NCBI GenBank assembly: GCA_023249395.1
Contig: JAHFCS010000001.1
Location: forward strand, 1 to 62,970
DNA: 62,970 nucleotides
Direction: 5' to 3'
Source of the DNA: Gemmatimonadota bacterium
GTDB taxonomy: Bacteria > Gemmatimonadota > Gemmatimonadetes > Gemmatimonadales > Gemmatimonadaceae
In this document: positions 52,828 through 61,842 of the stretch, piece after piece
Layout of the letters: the number at the start of each line of letters is the position of its first letter
How positions within the stretch are numbered: position 1 is the first letter of the stretch
Notes under the pieces: generated by a model
Database searches by the model: none
What the model saw: the letters and a program-made list of their open reading frames with translations, nothing else
What the model was told of the DNA's origin: nothing
Made by a program: the position numbers and the translations under genes

Positions 52828-53028
52828 GGTCAATCCGGCCCTGAGCCCCTTTATAGTAAACAATTGCACAGAACTTGCCCCGCGTATTAAGCAGTCAGAC
52901 GAGGGCGCATTCGGGCGCTCTCGGCGGCATGGGAGAAGTACATAGCAACCTCCGTGTCCGCCGCTCTTTCGCGACGATACGGAAGGGCGGGTACAGTCAG
53001 CTCTCCCGTCAGGGAAAAAGGATCGGTC

Positions 53029-53238
53029 ATGGCACGCATCACCGGAACGGTAAAGTGGTTCAACGACGCAAAGGGTTTCGGCTTCATCTCACGTGAAGGA
53101 GGCCCGGACGTCTTCGTGCACTTCAGCGCGATATCAGGCGCCGGATTCAAGTCTCTCGCCGAAGGCGATCGAGTCGAATTCGAAGTCGTTCAGGGTCAGA
53201 AAGGACCCCAGGCGGCTGACGTCACGAAAGTCGCGTAG
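53029..53238 (+). CDS. Cold shock protein (CSD family)
   Basis: A 69-residue single-stranded nucleic acid binding beta-barrel. RNP1 is KGFGFISREG and RNP2 is DVFVHFSAI, with the start MARITGTVKWFNDAK. ATG 53029 follows AAAAAGGAT with suitable spacing. The 200 bp upstream include an AT-rich stretch (TTTATAGTAAACAATTG at about 52850-52866) likely to hold promoter elements. The LigD polymerase gene starts three bases after its stop. Confidence 0.95.
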   Translation: MARITGTVKWFNDAKGFGFISREGGPDVFVHFSAISGAGFKSLAEGDRVEFEVVQGQKGPQAADVTKVA

Positions 53239-53241
53239 CGC

Positions 53242-54279
53242 ATGATTCGCTCGCGAATCTACGCCGAGCGTAAGCTGGTGCCGAGCAAGGATAGGTCACG
53301 AAGAGGAATCGGCCGCGGAGGAGGTACACCGCACACTCCGGAACTTGCAAGGATCGTCAACAAGCTGAAGGAGATAGAAGAAGACACCGGGTCTGGAACG
53401 GTTGAGCTCGGCAAGGGGCATGGCCTCGCCGTCACCAACCTCGGCAAGGTCTTCTTTCCCCGAAAGAAGCTGACCAAGGGCGATCTCATGCGGTACTACG
53501 CGACAGTCGCGCCTCTCGTGCTGCCCGTAATGAATGACCGGCCCCTGGTTCTCAAGCGCTTTCCCAACGGTGTCGGAGGCGAGTCTTTCTTTCAGCAGAA
53601 CGCCGGTGAGCCGCCCGAGGGAGTCAGGGTCGAGAAAATCGAGACACAGGGGGGATCGACCAACCTCCGCATAGTCGGCGGTGATCTCCATACTCTGCTC
53701 TACACCATTCAGCTGGGTAGCATATCAGTCGATCCCTGGCACTCACGCGTTCAGTCGCTCGATTTCGCCGACTATGCAATCCTGGACCTCGATCCGGGTG
53801 CACGCGCAACGTTCAGCCGGGTGATAGAGGTTGCCCGTTGGGTCAAGGAAACTCTGGATCAGCTCGGGCTGCACGCTGCGCTCAAAACTTCCGGTTCCAC
53901 GGGATTACATATCTATCTGCCGCTTCCACCGAAAACCCCGAACGAATCAGCGACTCTTGTAGCACAGATCATCGCCACCCGTGTGGCGGAGGCTCACACT
54001 AAGGTCGCAACAATCGAGCGCTCAGTGAAGGCCAGGGGCGCTACGACCGTTTACGTCGATTACCTCCAGAATATCATCGGAAAGACTGTCGCCGGAGCAT
54101 ACTCGGCGCGGGCGAACCCGGATGCGCTCATTTCCACCCCACTCAAGTGGGACGAGCTGACCGATCGTCTGGATCCACGTGAATTTACGATTGAGACAGC
54201 GCCTATTCGCTTTGCCGCCGTTGGAGACATCTGGGCGGCGGCCCTAAAGAAGCGGAATTCGCTTAGTGCACTGAGCTAG
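53242..54279 (+). CDS. Stand-alone LigD-type polymerase (NHEJ primase-polymerase)
   Basis: A 345-residue protein equal to the LigD polymerase domain (archaeo-eukaryotic primase fold). An N-terminal about 55-residue extension precedes VTNLGKVFFPRKKLTKGDLMRYY; catalytic landmarks are YAILDLDPGARATF (acidic metal residues), LKTSGSTGLHIYLPL (His and Ser) and VYVDYLQNIIGKTVAGAYSARA. Neither the ATP-dependent ligase domain nor the phosphoesterase domain is attached, and no Ku gene is in the window. In other bacteria such separate modules work with Ku in end joining. Three bases separate it from the cold shock gene. Confidence 0.9.
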   Translation: MIRSRIYAERKLVPSKDRSRRGIGRGGGTPHTPELARIVNKLKEIEEDTGSGTVELGKGHGLAVTNLGKVFFPRKKLTKGDLMRYYATVAPLVLPVMNDRPLVLKRFPNGVGGESFFQQNAGEPPEGVRVEKIETQGGSTNLRIVGGDLHTLLYTIQLGSISVDPWHSRVQSLDFADYAILDLDPGARATFSRVIEVARWVKETLDQLGLHAALKTSGSTGLHIYLPLPPKTPNESATLVAQIIATRVAEAHTKVATIERSVKARGATTVYVDYLQNIIGKTVAGAYSARANPDALISTPLKWDELTDRLDPREFTIETAPIRFAAVGDIWAAALKKRNSLSALS

Positions 54280-54584
54280 CGGCTGCCGACTTTCCGCAGC
54301 GGTAACTCGATCTGGCCCGCGTCGCCGGGAAGAATGGACTTCTCTTCGGGCGCAGTGAAGGTCGGATCACTGCTTTCGTCCACCATGTGAGTCAGCTTGT
54401 AATACAGGTGGAGTGCGTTGACGGGTGCCATGAAGCTTCGACGACCGGCGCGTGAGATGGCGACAGCCTCTTCTCGAACACGGCGAGGCAGATCCTGCGC
54501 CATCGGGTGTGCAAGAAGGCGACGGATCTCTTCGGTATTTCGCGCTAATAGTGCAGCACAGAGGCTGTCCAGATAGGCGAGCAT
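54276..54584 (-). CDS. Small hypothetical protein
   Basis: 102 residues from ATG 54584 (MLAYLDSL). Largely helical (CAALLARNTEEIRRLLAHPMAQDLPRRVREEAVAISRAGRRSFMAPVNALHLYYKLTHMVD) with an acidic tail and no known motif. It overlaps the LigD stop by four bases, convergently. A longer reading from 54656 adds residues without resemblance to anything. Confidence 0.55.
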   Translation of the reverse strand: MLAYLDSLCAALLARNTEEIRRLLAHPMAQDLPRRVREEAVAISRAGRRSFMAPVNALHLYYKLTHMVDESSDPTFTAPEEKSILPGDAGQIELPLRKVGSR

Positions 54585-54688
54585 CGATGGGCCCCGGTGA
54601 AACTGACTAAACCTTAGGTACACATTGCAACTAATACACCCAAAAGGCAATAGCATCCAGCCTTTCCATTGCGCGGCTCATCCTTTTT

Positions 54689-55381
54689 CTAGGAGATCAG
54701 CAGGTCCAATCTTATACCCCGCTGGGTAGGCCTTCGTTTCCTTGGGGCATATCGAAAAAGTTGTGCTGGACGTCCTCTGCCCTCACTTCGCCATTCGTCG
54801 GTCGGCTCAACAAGCCATGCGGCCTGAAGGGCTCGCCGGAAACTGGCCTTGTGCAAACGCTTGCCTAGCAGCAGCTCATACATGTGTTGGAGCTCACTGA
54901 GCGTAAAGGCCGGGGGCAGCAGTTTGAAGGCAACAGGAGATTGATCCATTCGGACGCGTAATGCAGCGATGGCTTCATCCAGGATCGCCCGCTGGCGCGG
55001 TGGGAGCATCGGTAGCTCTCCCAGCGGAAACCACGCATATGCGCCGCCGACAGGAGGAGGGGTTCCAGCGGGAATTAGTCCGATGAACCCAACCGAGATG
55101 TCGTTTTCCGATTGGTGGCGCTTCTCGCCACCAAAGGCAGCGAGCTGTTCGAGCCATCCCGGGGTGGTCCCGAGTGCCTCCGTGGCGATGCGTCCGGCTG
55201 CACTCTCGAGAGTCTCGTCGAATGTAGGATGCTCCCACGGTAATGCCCATCTTTCTCTTTCTTCAGGCGTGCGCCAGAGCAGCACCGCGAGTTGATTCCT
55301 CAAAGCGGTGAACAGAGCGAGATCGATTGTGTGGGGGGCTTTCCTGCCGCGGCGTTCAGACATCGTACCCGAATTAGTCAC
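54689..55381 (-). CDS. NUDIX-fold regulator of the NrtR type
   Basis: 230 residues: an N-terminal NUDIX domain (LALFTALRNQLAVLLWRTPEERERWALPWEHP, then FDETLESAAGRIATEALG in the Nudix box position) and a C-terminal winged helix (PPAFTLSELQHMYELLLGKRLHKASFRRAL). The Nudix box lacks the REUXEE catalytic core, so hydrolysis is unlikely and effector binding more likely, as in NrtR repressors of NAD metabolism. No NAD genes are adjacent. A perfect inverted repeat about 20 bp upstream of the ATG may be its operator. Confidence 0.8.
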   Translation of the reverse strand: MTNSGTMSERRGRKAPHTIDLALFTALRNQLAVLLWRTPEERERWALPWEHPTFDETLESAAGRIATEALGTTPGWLEQLAAFGGEKRHQSENDISVGFIGLIPAGTPPPVGGAYAWFPLGELPMLPPRQRAILDEAIAALRVRMDQSPVAFKLLPPAFTLSELQHMYELLLGKRLHKASFRRALQAAWLVEPTDEWRSEGRGRPAQLFRYAPRKRRPTQRGIRLDLLIS

Positions 55382-55402
55382 TGAATAGGACTAATGTCAA
55401 GG

Positions 55403-55424
55403 GTAGCTTTTATTTATTAGCTAC
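55403..55424. promoter_or_regulatory. Inverted repeat upstream of the NUDIX regulator
   Basis: GTAGCT-TTTATTTATT-AGCTAC: perfect six-base arms around a ten-base AT-only spacer, in an unusually AT-rich 100 bp between two minus-strand genes. The arms extend imperfectly (TCAAGG left, CTTGA right). It lies 22 bp before the regulator's ATG, compatible with autoregulation. Confidence 0.5.
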
Positions 55425-55498
55425 TTGATAATAAGCACCGCTGTTAACCGACTCCTAAATACGCTCAGCTGAACGCCGAGTCAACAGAATACTGGTGC

Positions 55499-57334
55499 TT
55501 ATCGTGGATTCGCTGATCGGGCGATTCCGGTGCCACGAGGAACCGTCGTCATTCCAGCGCTCAGTGGAATCGAGATCGGCAGCCTGCCCGTGATCGCCGC
55601 GAGACCCATCAGTGCGCGCGCAGCGGCAGACTGAGAGCCTTGAGATCCACCCCAGGCAACCAGATACGCAGGTACGACGGGAATTTGTTGTAGCAGATAG
55701 GGATTTCCAAACGACACCACGATCAGTTTCCGGCCGTGGCTGATCAGGTCACTGATGAAGCTGGTGAACGCCTGTGGTGCGGCGGCTGAAACGGCATCCC
55801 AGTTTTGTCCAACATATGAGCTGACAATTATTGCATCTGCCGAATCGGCGGCACGCTCCATCCGCCCATAATCAGCGGAAGGGTCCTCGGCAGCCAGAAA
55901 CTCTGTCCGCAAGCCGGCAAAGCGCGCGCGAATCTCCCCATTGAACGCTACGCCGGCTGAAAGATCTGCCCGTCGTCCCACCGTTACCGAGACAACTCGG
56001 GCAGTTGCCGGCAGGTTGAGTGGTACATAGTTCAGTGAATCCTTAACTAGGGTAATGGATTTCTCAGCGATCCGGTTAGACGTATTCACATGCCCGCTGT
56101 CGCCAACAATGAACCGCAACCTGTTCAGGTCGACGAGCTTGGACGTGCTAAGCCCCAGCGCTGCCTTCATCGTTAGAACTCGCCGAACCGACTCGTCCAG
56201 TCTGGATTCTGTGTAGCGCCCTTCCTGCACGCCTGCTACCACGGCATCGACCGCTTGCGTCACGTTCAACGGCTGAATCAGGATGTCGACGCCCGCAACC
56301 ACAGCCCTCTTCACAGCCTCTACGGCACCGTACTGATCGAGAACTCCGCGCATATCCATCGCGTCGGAGATGACGATCCCCTTGAACCGCAACTCATTGC
56401 GCAGCAACCCGGTCAGCACCTTCGAAGACAGTGTGCCTGGAACGCCGGATGAATCCAAAGCCGGCATCGCGCCATGAAACGACATTATCGCCCCAACGCC
56501 GCTGTTTACCGCTGCCTTAAATGGTATCAACTCGACACTATCAAGCCTACTTCTACTCACCGTCACGACAGGAAGCGCGAGATGCGAGTTCACGCCTGTG
56601 TCGCCATGTCCAGGAAAGTGTTTTCCGGTTGCGATCATTCCATTTGATTGCAACCCGCGAATGAAAGCCGAGCCCAGTTGGGCAACTAGCTGTGGATCCT
56701 CACCATATGATCGAGTGTTGATTACCGGATTGGCGGGGTTGTTATTTACGTCCAGAACGGGGGCATAGGCGATATGAATGCCGAGGGCCCGCCCTTCGAG
56801 AGCGGTTAGCCTGCCTTCCTCAAAGGCAAGTGCGGTATCGCCGGTGGCTCCGATCGCCATTTCAGGTGGGGAGACAACGGCACCACCAAGGTCAATTGCA
56901 TTCGGAATGAAGTAGCCCCCACGGGCTCGGAAGCCAGCGCCAGCTTCGAGATCCGCCCCAAACAGCAGCGGAATCACGCTCATCCCCTGGAGCGCGTTGA
57001 GCTTCGCGGCGATTTCTGTTGGGGATCCCACCGAGATCGTGAATCCACCCACCTTCTCTCGTCTGATATAGTCGGTTAGCCGCTGCCATTGGGGAGAATC
57101 TCCGGACGTATAATCGCCAAAGACGGACGGCCAGACGATCTGGGCCGCCTTTTCCCGAAGGGGGAGTGTCGCCAGCACCGAATCCGCCCATGCCGCCTTG
57201 TTAGCCTGAGGGATAGTTCTATTACTATCTACCCCAATTTCGGCTCCGCTTCCAGCTCGCAAGGCGGGCACGCATCCCATCGGCATGACCACGGCCACGA
57301 GAAGGGCTAAGGCAAGTCCTCTCTGTCTCGCCAT
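55499..57334 (-). CDS. Glycoside hydrolase family 3 lipoprotein (NagZ-like motif)
   Basis: A 611-residue exported glycosidase. The lipobox is VVMPMGC (Cys21). The barrel domain has LREKAAQIVW, TISVGSPTEIAAKLNAL, GKHFPGHGDTGVNSHLALP, the KHFPGHGDT motif whose His is the acid-base dyad in beta-N-acetylglucosaminidases, and the nucleophile Asp in IVISDAMDM. A C-terminal alpha/beta sandwich (about 420 on) follows, which cytosolic NagZ lacks. The true start is ATG 57334. Last gene of a desaturase-yggX-GH3 unit with 5 nt gaps. Confidence 0.92.
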   Translation of the reverse strand: MARQRGLALALLVAVVMPMGCVPALRAGSGAEIGVDSNRTIPQANKAAWADSVLATLPLREKAAQIVWPSVFGDYTSGDSPQWQRLTDYIRREKVGGFTISVGSPTEIAAKLNALQGMSVIPLLFGADLEAGAGFRARGGYFIPNAIDLGGAVVSPPEMAIGATGDTALAFEEGRLTALEGRALGIHIAYAPVLDVNNNPANPVINTRSYGEDPQLVAQLGSAFIRGLQSNGMIATGKHFPGHGDTGVNSHLALPVVTVSRSRLDSVELIPFKAAVNSGVGAIMSFHGAMPALDSSGVPGTLSSKVLTGLLRNELRFKGIVISDAMDMRGVLDQYGAVEAVKRAVVAGVDILIQPLNVTQAVDAVVAGVQEGRYTESRLDESVRRVLTMKAALGLSTSKLVDLNRLRFIVGDSGHVNTSNRIAEKSITLVKDSLNYVPLNLPATARVVSVTVGRRADLSAGVAFNGEIRARFAGLRTEFLAAEDPSADYGRMERAADSADAIIVSSYVGQNWDAVSAAAPQAFTSFISDLISHGRKLIVVSFGNPYLLQQIPVVPAYLVAWGGSQGSQSAAARALMGLAAITGRLPISIPLSAGMTTVPRGTGIARSANPR

Positions 57335-57339
57335 CGCAA

Positions 57340-57618
57340 TTAGTGCGAGATCGTCCCCTGCTTGCTTGTGTCGATGCCGGCGCTGTCGCCTGTCTTGAAC
57401 AGGAACGCTGACATGTTCCTCGTGAGGAAGGTCCGGGCCTGGGGATCCATTACGTCCAGGCCATAGTGATTGATCAGCATCGTCTGCTGTTTCCCCCAGT
57501 CCGCCCAGCATTGCCGGCAGATCTCTGCCAGGACACGCGCGCCGATCTGGCCTGGAAAGGGAGCCTTATCAAATCCCTCACGCGTCTGTCCGCAGCGCGT
57601 GCAGGTTATCGTTGGCAC
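57340..57618 (-). CDS. yggX: Fe(2+)-trafficking/oxidative damage protein YggX, Cys-rich variant
   Basis: A 92-residue YggX homologue that protects Fe-S clusters. APFPGQIGARVL, WADWGKQQTMLINHYGLDVMDPQARTFL and the C-terminal AFLFKTG match the family. E. coli YggX has one cysteine (Cys7); here there are four in two CxxC pairs, Cys6/Cys9 (TCTRCG) and Cys34/Cys37 (ICRQCW). That arrangement could bind a metal tetrahedrally. It starts 5 nt after the desaturase stop and ends 5 nt before the GH3 start. Confidence 0.92.
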   Translation of the reverse strand: MPTITCTRCGQTREGFDKAPFPGQIGARVLAEICRQCWADWGKQQTMLINHYGLDVMDPQARTFLTRNMSAFLFKTGDSAGIDTSKQGTISH

Positions 57619-57623
57619 CGAAG

Positions 57624-58373
57624 CTACGAGCCTGCATACTCGATCTTCGCCAGTCCGAAGAACGAGAGTAGCCGAAGATAAACCCAGCCTACATCGAACT
57701 CATACCACTTGGCTTTGAACTTGGCAGAGTGTGGATCATGGTGGTGGTTGTTGTGCAGCTCTTCCCCGCCCAGCCAGATCGCGATCGGAGAGATGTTCCG
57801 GCTCGCATCCTTGACGTTGAAGTTGCGATACCCGACTGCATGCCCTACTCCGTTGATGATCCCCGCCGCCCAGAAAGGAATCCATATCATCTGGATGCCC
57901 CACACGAGGGGACCGACGAAGAACCCGAACAAATAGACATCGGCGAGCAGCATGACCAGAATGCCGACCCAATTGAGCCGTGAAAGCACATGGCGCTCGA
58001 GCCAGTCGTTAGGAGTACCCTTGCCGTACTTCTCGAGCACGCCGGGCTGTCGTACCGCCTTCCGATAGTAGAACGCACCCTTCAGCACGATGTTGCGCAG
58101 CCCTTCCATCAGAGGGCTGTGTGGATCACCCTCGCGATCGGCAAATGCGTGGTGCTTCCTGTGACAGGCTACCCACTCCTTTGTAACTATGGCCGTGGAA
58201 AGCCAGAGCCAGAGGCGCATTGGCAGCGCTGCCAGATAGTGGAGTTTTACGCTTCGATGAGTTTGGGCACGGTGAAGAAACAGCGTCACACAGACATTCG
58301 TGATGTGCCCAGCTATGACTACGAAAAGGATCGGCTTCCACCAGTCGGCCGCCCAGCTTCCAAAATCCGGCAT
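57624..58373 (-). CDS. Membrane fatty acid (acyl-CoA/acyl-lipid) desaturase
   Basis: A 249-residue integral-membrane diiron desaturase. The histidine boxes are HRAQTH (34-39), HRKHH (71-75) and, near residue 206, HNNHHH, in the spacing of the Delta-9 class, with four to five membrane helices around them. GDPHSPLMEGLRN and NGVGHAVGYRNF are additional family blocks. The product should introduce a double bond into phospholipid acyl chains for membrane fluidity. ATG 58373 is used; a TTG three codons upstream is possible. First gene of the yggX operon. Confidence 0.92.
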   Translation of the reverse strand: MPDFGSWAADWWKPILFVVIAGHITNVCVTLFLHRAQTHRSVKLHYLAALPMRLWLWLSTAIVTKEWVACHRKHHAFADREGDPHSPLMEGLRNIVLKGAFYYRKAVRQPGVLEKYGKGTPNDWLERHVLSRLNWVGILVMLLADVYLFGFFVGPLVWGIQMIWIPFWAAGIINGVGHAVGYRNFNVKDASRNISPIAIWLGGEELHNNHHHDPHSAKFKAKWYEFDVGWVYLRLLSFFGLAKIEYAGS

Positions 58374-58483
58374 TGTTATCAATTCTCCGATGTTCGTGCC
58401 ACTTGCTTACAGGGTCGCAATCTACCGGATCACTCGGGCCCCTGCCAACAGAATAACTGTGAGGCTTTTCCGGATTTTGCCTC

Positions 58484-60487
58484 CTATCGTCGCGTTACCG
58501 GCCTTGGCTGATCGCTTTGCGGGGCGTTTCCCCAACTGTCGTTCGAATGATTCCAGTCGGGCACTGAAGGATCCGGCCAGAGTCGCGCGCCGACTACCTG
58601 CGCCGGAACGGCGAACACTGCATCGAAGCGATCACCGTTCGCCCAGATGTTGGCCGGCAGGTTGAAGTCACTGGTCGTGCCGTTTACATACTTCAGACGA
58701 AGACGCACAGGAAAGACGATCGACGTCGCACGATGAAGCGATACGACGGCCAGATTCTGCCCAACCTGCTGTCGCTGAGTTACGCTGTCGATTCCGACGT
58801 CCAGCAGATCAGTCGTGTACCAGAATCCGCGCCAGTACCATGAAAGGTCATGGCCGGTTGAATTTTCGATCGTTCTAAAGAAATCCCCCGGAGTAGGATG
58901 CTTGAATGCCCATCGCCGGATGTACTCGCGGAACGCTGCATCGAACAGCTCCGGACCCACAATCTCATTGCGCAGCGTCAGCAGCAGCACCGCCGGTTTA
59001 CGATAGGCAATCGCGCCTAGCGCGGAGGCTGGAATGTTGTCCGCCGCGGTCATCACTGGAACGTCGATCTCGGCATCCACCGCGCTTCTCCAGTTATCCA
59101 CCATGCTCTCGATGATCACCGTGTCACGCCAGCGTAGCTCCTTCGCGAAAGCATTGATGTAGGTGTTGAATCCTTCATCCATCCACGGATAGCGGCGCTC
59201 GTTCGACCCGACTATCATCGGGAACCATTCATGCCCGTGCTCGTGGTTGATCGTGCTGAAGACCGACACGGAGTCTTCTCCCGCGTGTACCATCACGAAC
59301 ATCGGATATTCCATCCCGCCCACTGGACCGGCAACGCTCGTTGCCTGCGGATACGGGAAGGGGAAAAACGTCTCGGAGTAATGACGAATCGTCCACTGTG
59401 TCTGTTCGGCGCCCGCTTCCCACGCCTTCCCGGCCTTTGGCCATTCGTAGTATGACTGTGCCAGGATCCCATTCCAGCTGGTTGCGTCCCATCTGAAGTC
59501 GGGCGCCGCAGCCCAGGCCACGTCCCTTACATTTTCCGCCCGAAAATGCCACGTCTTCGTTCCTGGCGTCACGCGGGCATGGGACTCGGCCACCGTAATT
59601 ATCGGGATTACCTCCCGCGTCTTTGCCGCACGCACCAGGCGCTCCCGTTGCTCGTCGGTGAGTACATCTCGCGGATTCTGCAGCATCCCGCTCGCGGCCA
59701 CCGTGTAGCCAGCCGGCACTGTTACCGAGAAATCAATATCACCGTATTCGAGGTAGAACTCTCCCTGACCCAGGTACAGGTCTGTATTCCACCCCCTCAC
59801 GTCGTCATAGACCGCCATTCGCGGATACCATTGCGCAATCTCGTAAAGCGGACCGTCACGACCCATGCGGTCCGATCCGTGCTCCGGCACCCGAAATCGA
59901 AAGTCCATTGTGATTGTCGTGTTTCCACCTCGAGGCTTGAGAGGCGTTGGCAGCATGAGCTGCATCATCGTGTCGTAAACGCGCGGTGTCGCAGCCTGAC
60001 CTTCTACGCGGATGTTGCTCAGATCATACCCCCCCGAAAAACCACGCACCCCCCACCTTGAATCCGCTGGGAAGAGCATCGACCCTGCACTTCCAGGACG
60101 ATAAAGATTCTGATCGAGCTGCAGCCACACGAACCGCAGTGTATCCGGAGAATTGTTGGTGTACTGGAGCTGCACCGTGCCCTGTAACGACTGCAATACA
60201 GTGTCGAGCCTTGCGGTAATGTGGTAATCCGCCCGCTGCTGCCAGTACTCCGGACCCGGAGCTCCGTTAGCCGAACGGTACTGATTCGGCCCGGGCCATT
60301 CTATGCGGGCTGGCGGGTAGAACTGGTCCATCGTCTGATCCCTCTGAATCTTCGGAAAGCTCAACGTCAGAGGTGCCAGTGTATCGACACGGACAGCCGT
60401 CGCTGGTGACTGCGGAGCTGTGATGACCGAAGTCTGTTTCGACGCACATGCGAGTGAGCCGAGAACCAGAAGTAAGCTGAATTTCAC
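58484..60487 (-). CDS. Exported M1-family metallopeptidase
   Basis: A 667-residue exported peptidase with a lipobox-like signal (LVLGSLACASK). The N-terminal beta-sandwich (about 85-240) precedes the catalytic domain. GGMEYPM replaces the GxMEN exopeptidase motif, the zinc motif is NHEHGHEWF (HExxH) with the third ligand Glu in WMDEGFNTYIN, and ENSTGHDLSWYWRGFWYTT lies in the C-terminal helical domain. The loss of the GxMEN Asn is seen in several Gemmatimonadota/Bacteroidetes-type M1 proteins, so aminopeptidase specificity is uncertain. Monocistronic. Confidence 0.92.
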   Translation of the reverse strand: MKFSLLLVLGSLACASKQTSVITAPQSPATAVRVDTLAPLTLSFPKIQRDQTMDQFYPPARIEWPGPNQYRSANGAPGPEYWQQRADYHITARLDTVLQSLQGTVQLQYTNNSPDTLRFVWLQLDQNLYRPGSAGSMLFPADSRWGVRGFSGGYDLSNIRVEGQAATPRVYDTMMQLMLPTPLKPRGGNTTITMDFRFRVPEHGSDRMGRDGPLYEIAQWYPRMAVYDDVRGWNTDLYLGQGEFYLEYGDIDFSVTVPAGYTVAASGMLQNPRDVLTDEQRERLVRAAKTREVIPIITVAESHARVTPGTKTWHFRAENVRDVAWAAAPDFRWDATSWNGILAQSYYEWPKAGKAWEAGAEQTQWTIRHYSETFFPFPYPQATSVAGPVGGMEYPMFVMVHAGEDSVSVFSTINHEHGHEWFPMIVGSNERRYPWMDEGFNTYINAFAKELRWRDTVIIESMVDNWRSAVDAEIDVPVMTAADNIPASALGAIAYRKPAVLLLTLRNEIVGPELFDAAFREYIRRWAFKHPTPGDFFRTIENSTGHDLSWYWRGFWYTTDLLDVGIDSVTQRQQVGQNLAVVSLHRATSIVFPVRLRLKYVNGTTSDFNLPANIWANGDRFDAVFAVPAQVVGARLWPDPSVPDWNHSNDSWGNAPQSDQPRPVTRR

Positions 60488-60600
60488 GGTTTCCGTTTGA
60501 AAGATTTTCTCTGGGCTGGTGTCACTGGTCGAGTTGGATGACCTGCATGCTCGTAAGTGCTCTTGCGGTGAATCTCATTTGCGGGTAGCGTGTCGCCCAG

Positions 60601-61740
60601 ATGTCCAGCTCCCGAGCGAAAGTCCCCCGTTTGGACCGGGATTGTCCCGCCAGTGCAATCGCAGGTCACGCAACCGCCATTGGAACGAAGCATTTCGCGA
60701 AGCGGTTTGCTTCGCGTTACTCTCCCGATTTCTACCGGTCGATGACATCTGATGCTTCCGTTTCATCGATCGGCATGGGCACTTATCTCGGGGAGTGTGA
60801 TGACGCCGAGGATGCAAGATACGTGACGCTCCTGGCGGCGGGTGTTGAGCACGGCCTTAACCTCGTGGATACCGCCGTCAATTATCGTTGTCAACGCTCG
60901 GAGCGCGCCGCAGGCAGAGCGATCCGACAGGCCATCGACACTGGCTTTGCCCATCGCAACGAGATCGTCGTGTCCACCAAGGGAGGCTACGTCCCCCTCG
61001 AAGGATCGCCCCCAAAATCGCGTGAACTGTACGCCGCGTATCTGGCAGCGGAATACTACGATTGCGGGGTTATGACTCCTGCTGACGTCGTCGCTGGCGG
61101 ACACTCGATTGCGCCAGCATTTCTCGCCAATCAGATCCAGCGCAGTCTCGCGAATCTCGGACTCGATACAATTGACGTCTACTATCTCCACAATCCGGAA
61201 CAGCAGCGCCTGGCACTCGATGTCTCCGGCTTCAGGACAGCTTTGCGCAACGCCTTCACCGAGCTCGAGTCACAGGTTAGCCGCGGGACTATCCGCTGCT
61301 ACGGTTGCGCAACCTGGAACGGATTCCGCGTGGATCCGTCGAGTCCCAGCCATTTGAGCCTCGAGGAAATTTCCGGCATCGCACAAGAAGCCGGCGGACT
61401 ATCCCATCATTTTCGCGTCGTCCAGCTGCCACTCAACCTTGCCATGACCGAAGCGGTTCGCGCTCCGACCCAGATGCTGTCGGACAGACTCGTGCCATTG
61501 CTCGAGGCCGCCGTTGCGCTCGATGTCTCGGTCGTCGCAAGCGCATCGCTCATGCAATCACAGCTTACGCGTGGGCTGCCCGCTCAGCTCTCTGCAACAT
61601 TCCCGTCCCTGAAGACCGATGCCCAACGAGCAATCGCCTTCGTGCGCTCTTTGCCGGTTTCTTCAGCTCTCGTCGGGATGCGCACACTCCAACATCTGAC
61701 TGAGAATCTCGGAGCCGCCAGGGAAGTCATTGCAGCCTGA
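60601..61740 (+). CDS. Aldo/keto reductase with N-terminal extension
   Basis: 379 residues. After an about 45-residue extension (AIAGHATAIGTKHFAKRF) begins an AKR barrel: VSSIGMGTYLG, LVDTAVNYRCQRSERAAGRAI (Asp and Tyr region), IVVSTKGGYVPL (Lys), DVYYLHNPEQQ (His) and SSALVGMRTLQHLTENL. The inserted segment ELYAAYLAAEYYDCGVMTPADVVAGGHSIAPAFLANQI is unusual for AKRs but occurs in a conserved bacterial subgroup. Substrate unknown. It shares no close sequence with the two other reductases in the window. Confidence 0.88.
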   Translation: MSSSRAKVPRLDRDCPASAIAGHATAIGTKHFAKRFASRYSPDFYRSMTSDASVSSIGMGTYLGECDDAEDARYVTLLAAGVEHGLNLVDTAVNYRCQRSERAAGRAIRQAIDTGFAHRNEIVVSTKGGYVPLEGSPPKSRELYAAYLAAEYYDCGVMTPADVVAGGHSIAPAFLANQIQRSLANLGLDTIDVYYLHNPEQQRLALDVSGFRTALRNAFTELESQVSRGTIRCYGCATWNGFRVDPSSPSHLSLEEISGIAQEAGGLSHHFRVVQLPLNLAMTEAVRAPTQMLSDRLVPLLEAAVALDVSVVASASLMQSQLTRGLPAQLSATFPSLKTDAQRAIAFVRSLPVSSALVGMRTLQHLTENLGAAREVIAA

Positions 61741-61842
61741 GGTCGCTCATTTCGCCAGTGCAGTAATTCACGGCGCGGATTGCAGGAGTTGCCTGAAAAT
61801 TCTCTTGGCATCTGAGCGTTAGCAGGTATTAGGCTTGAACCA

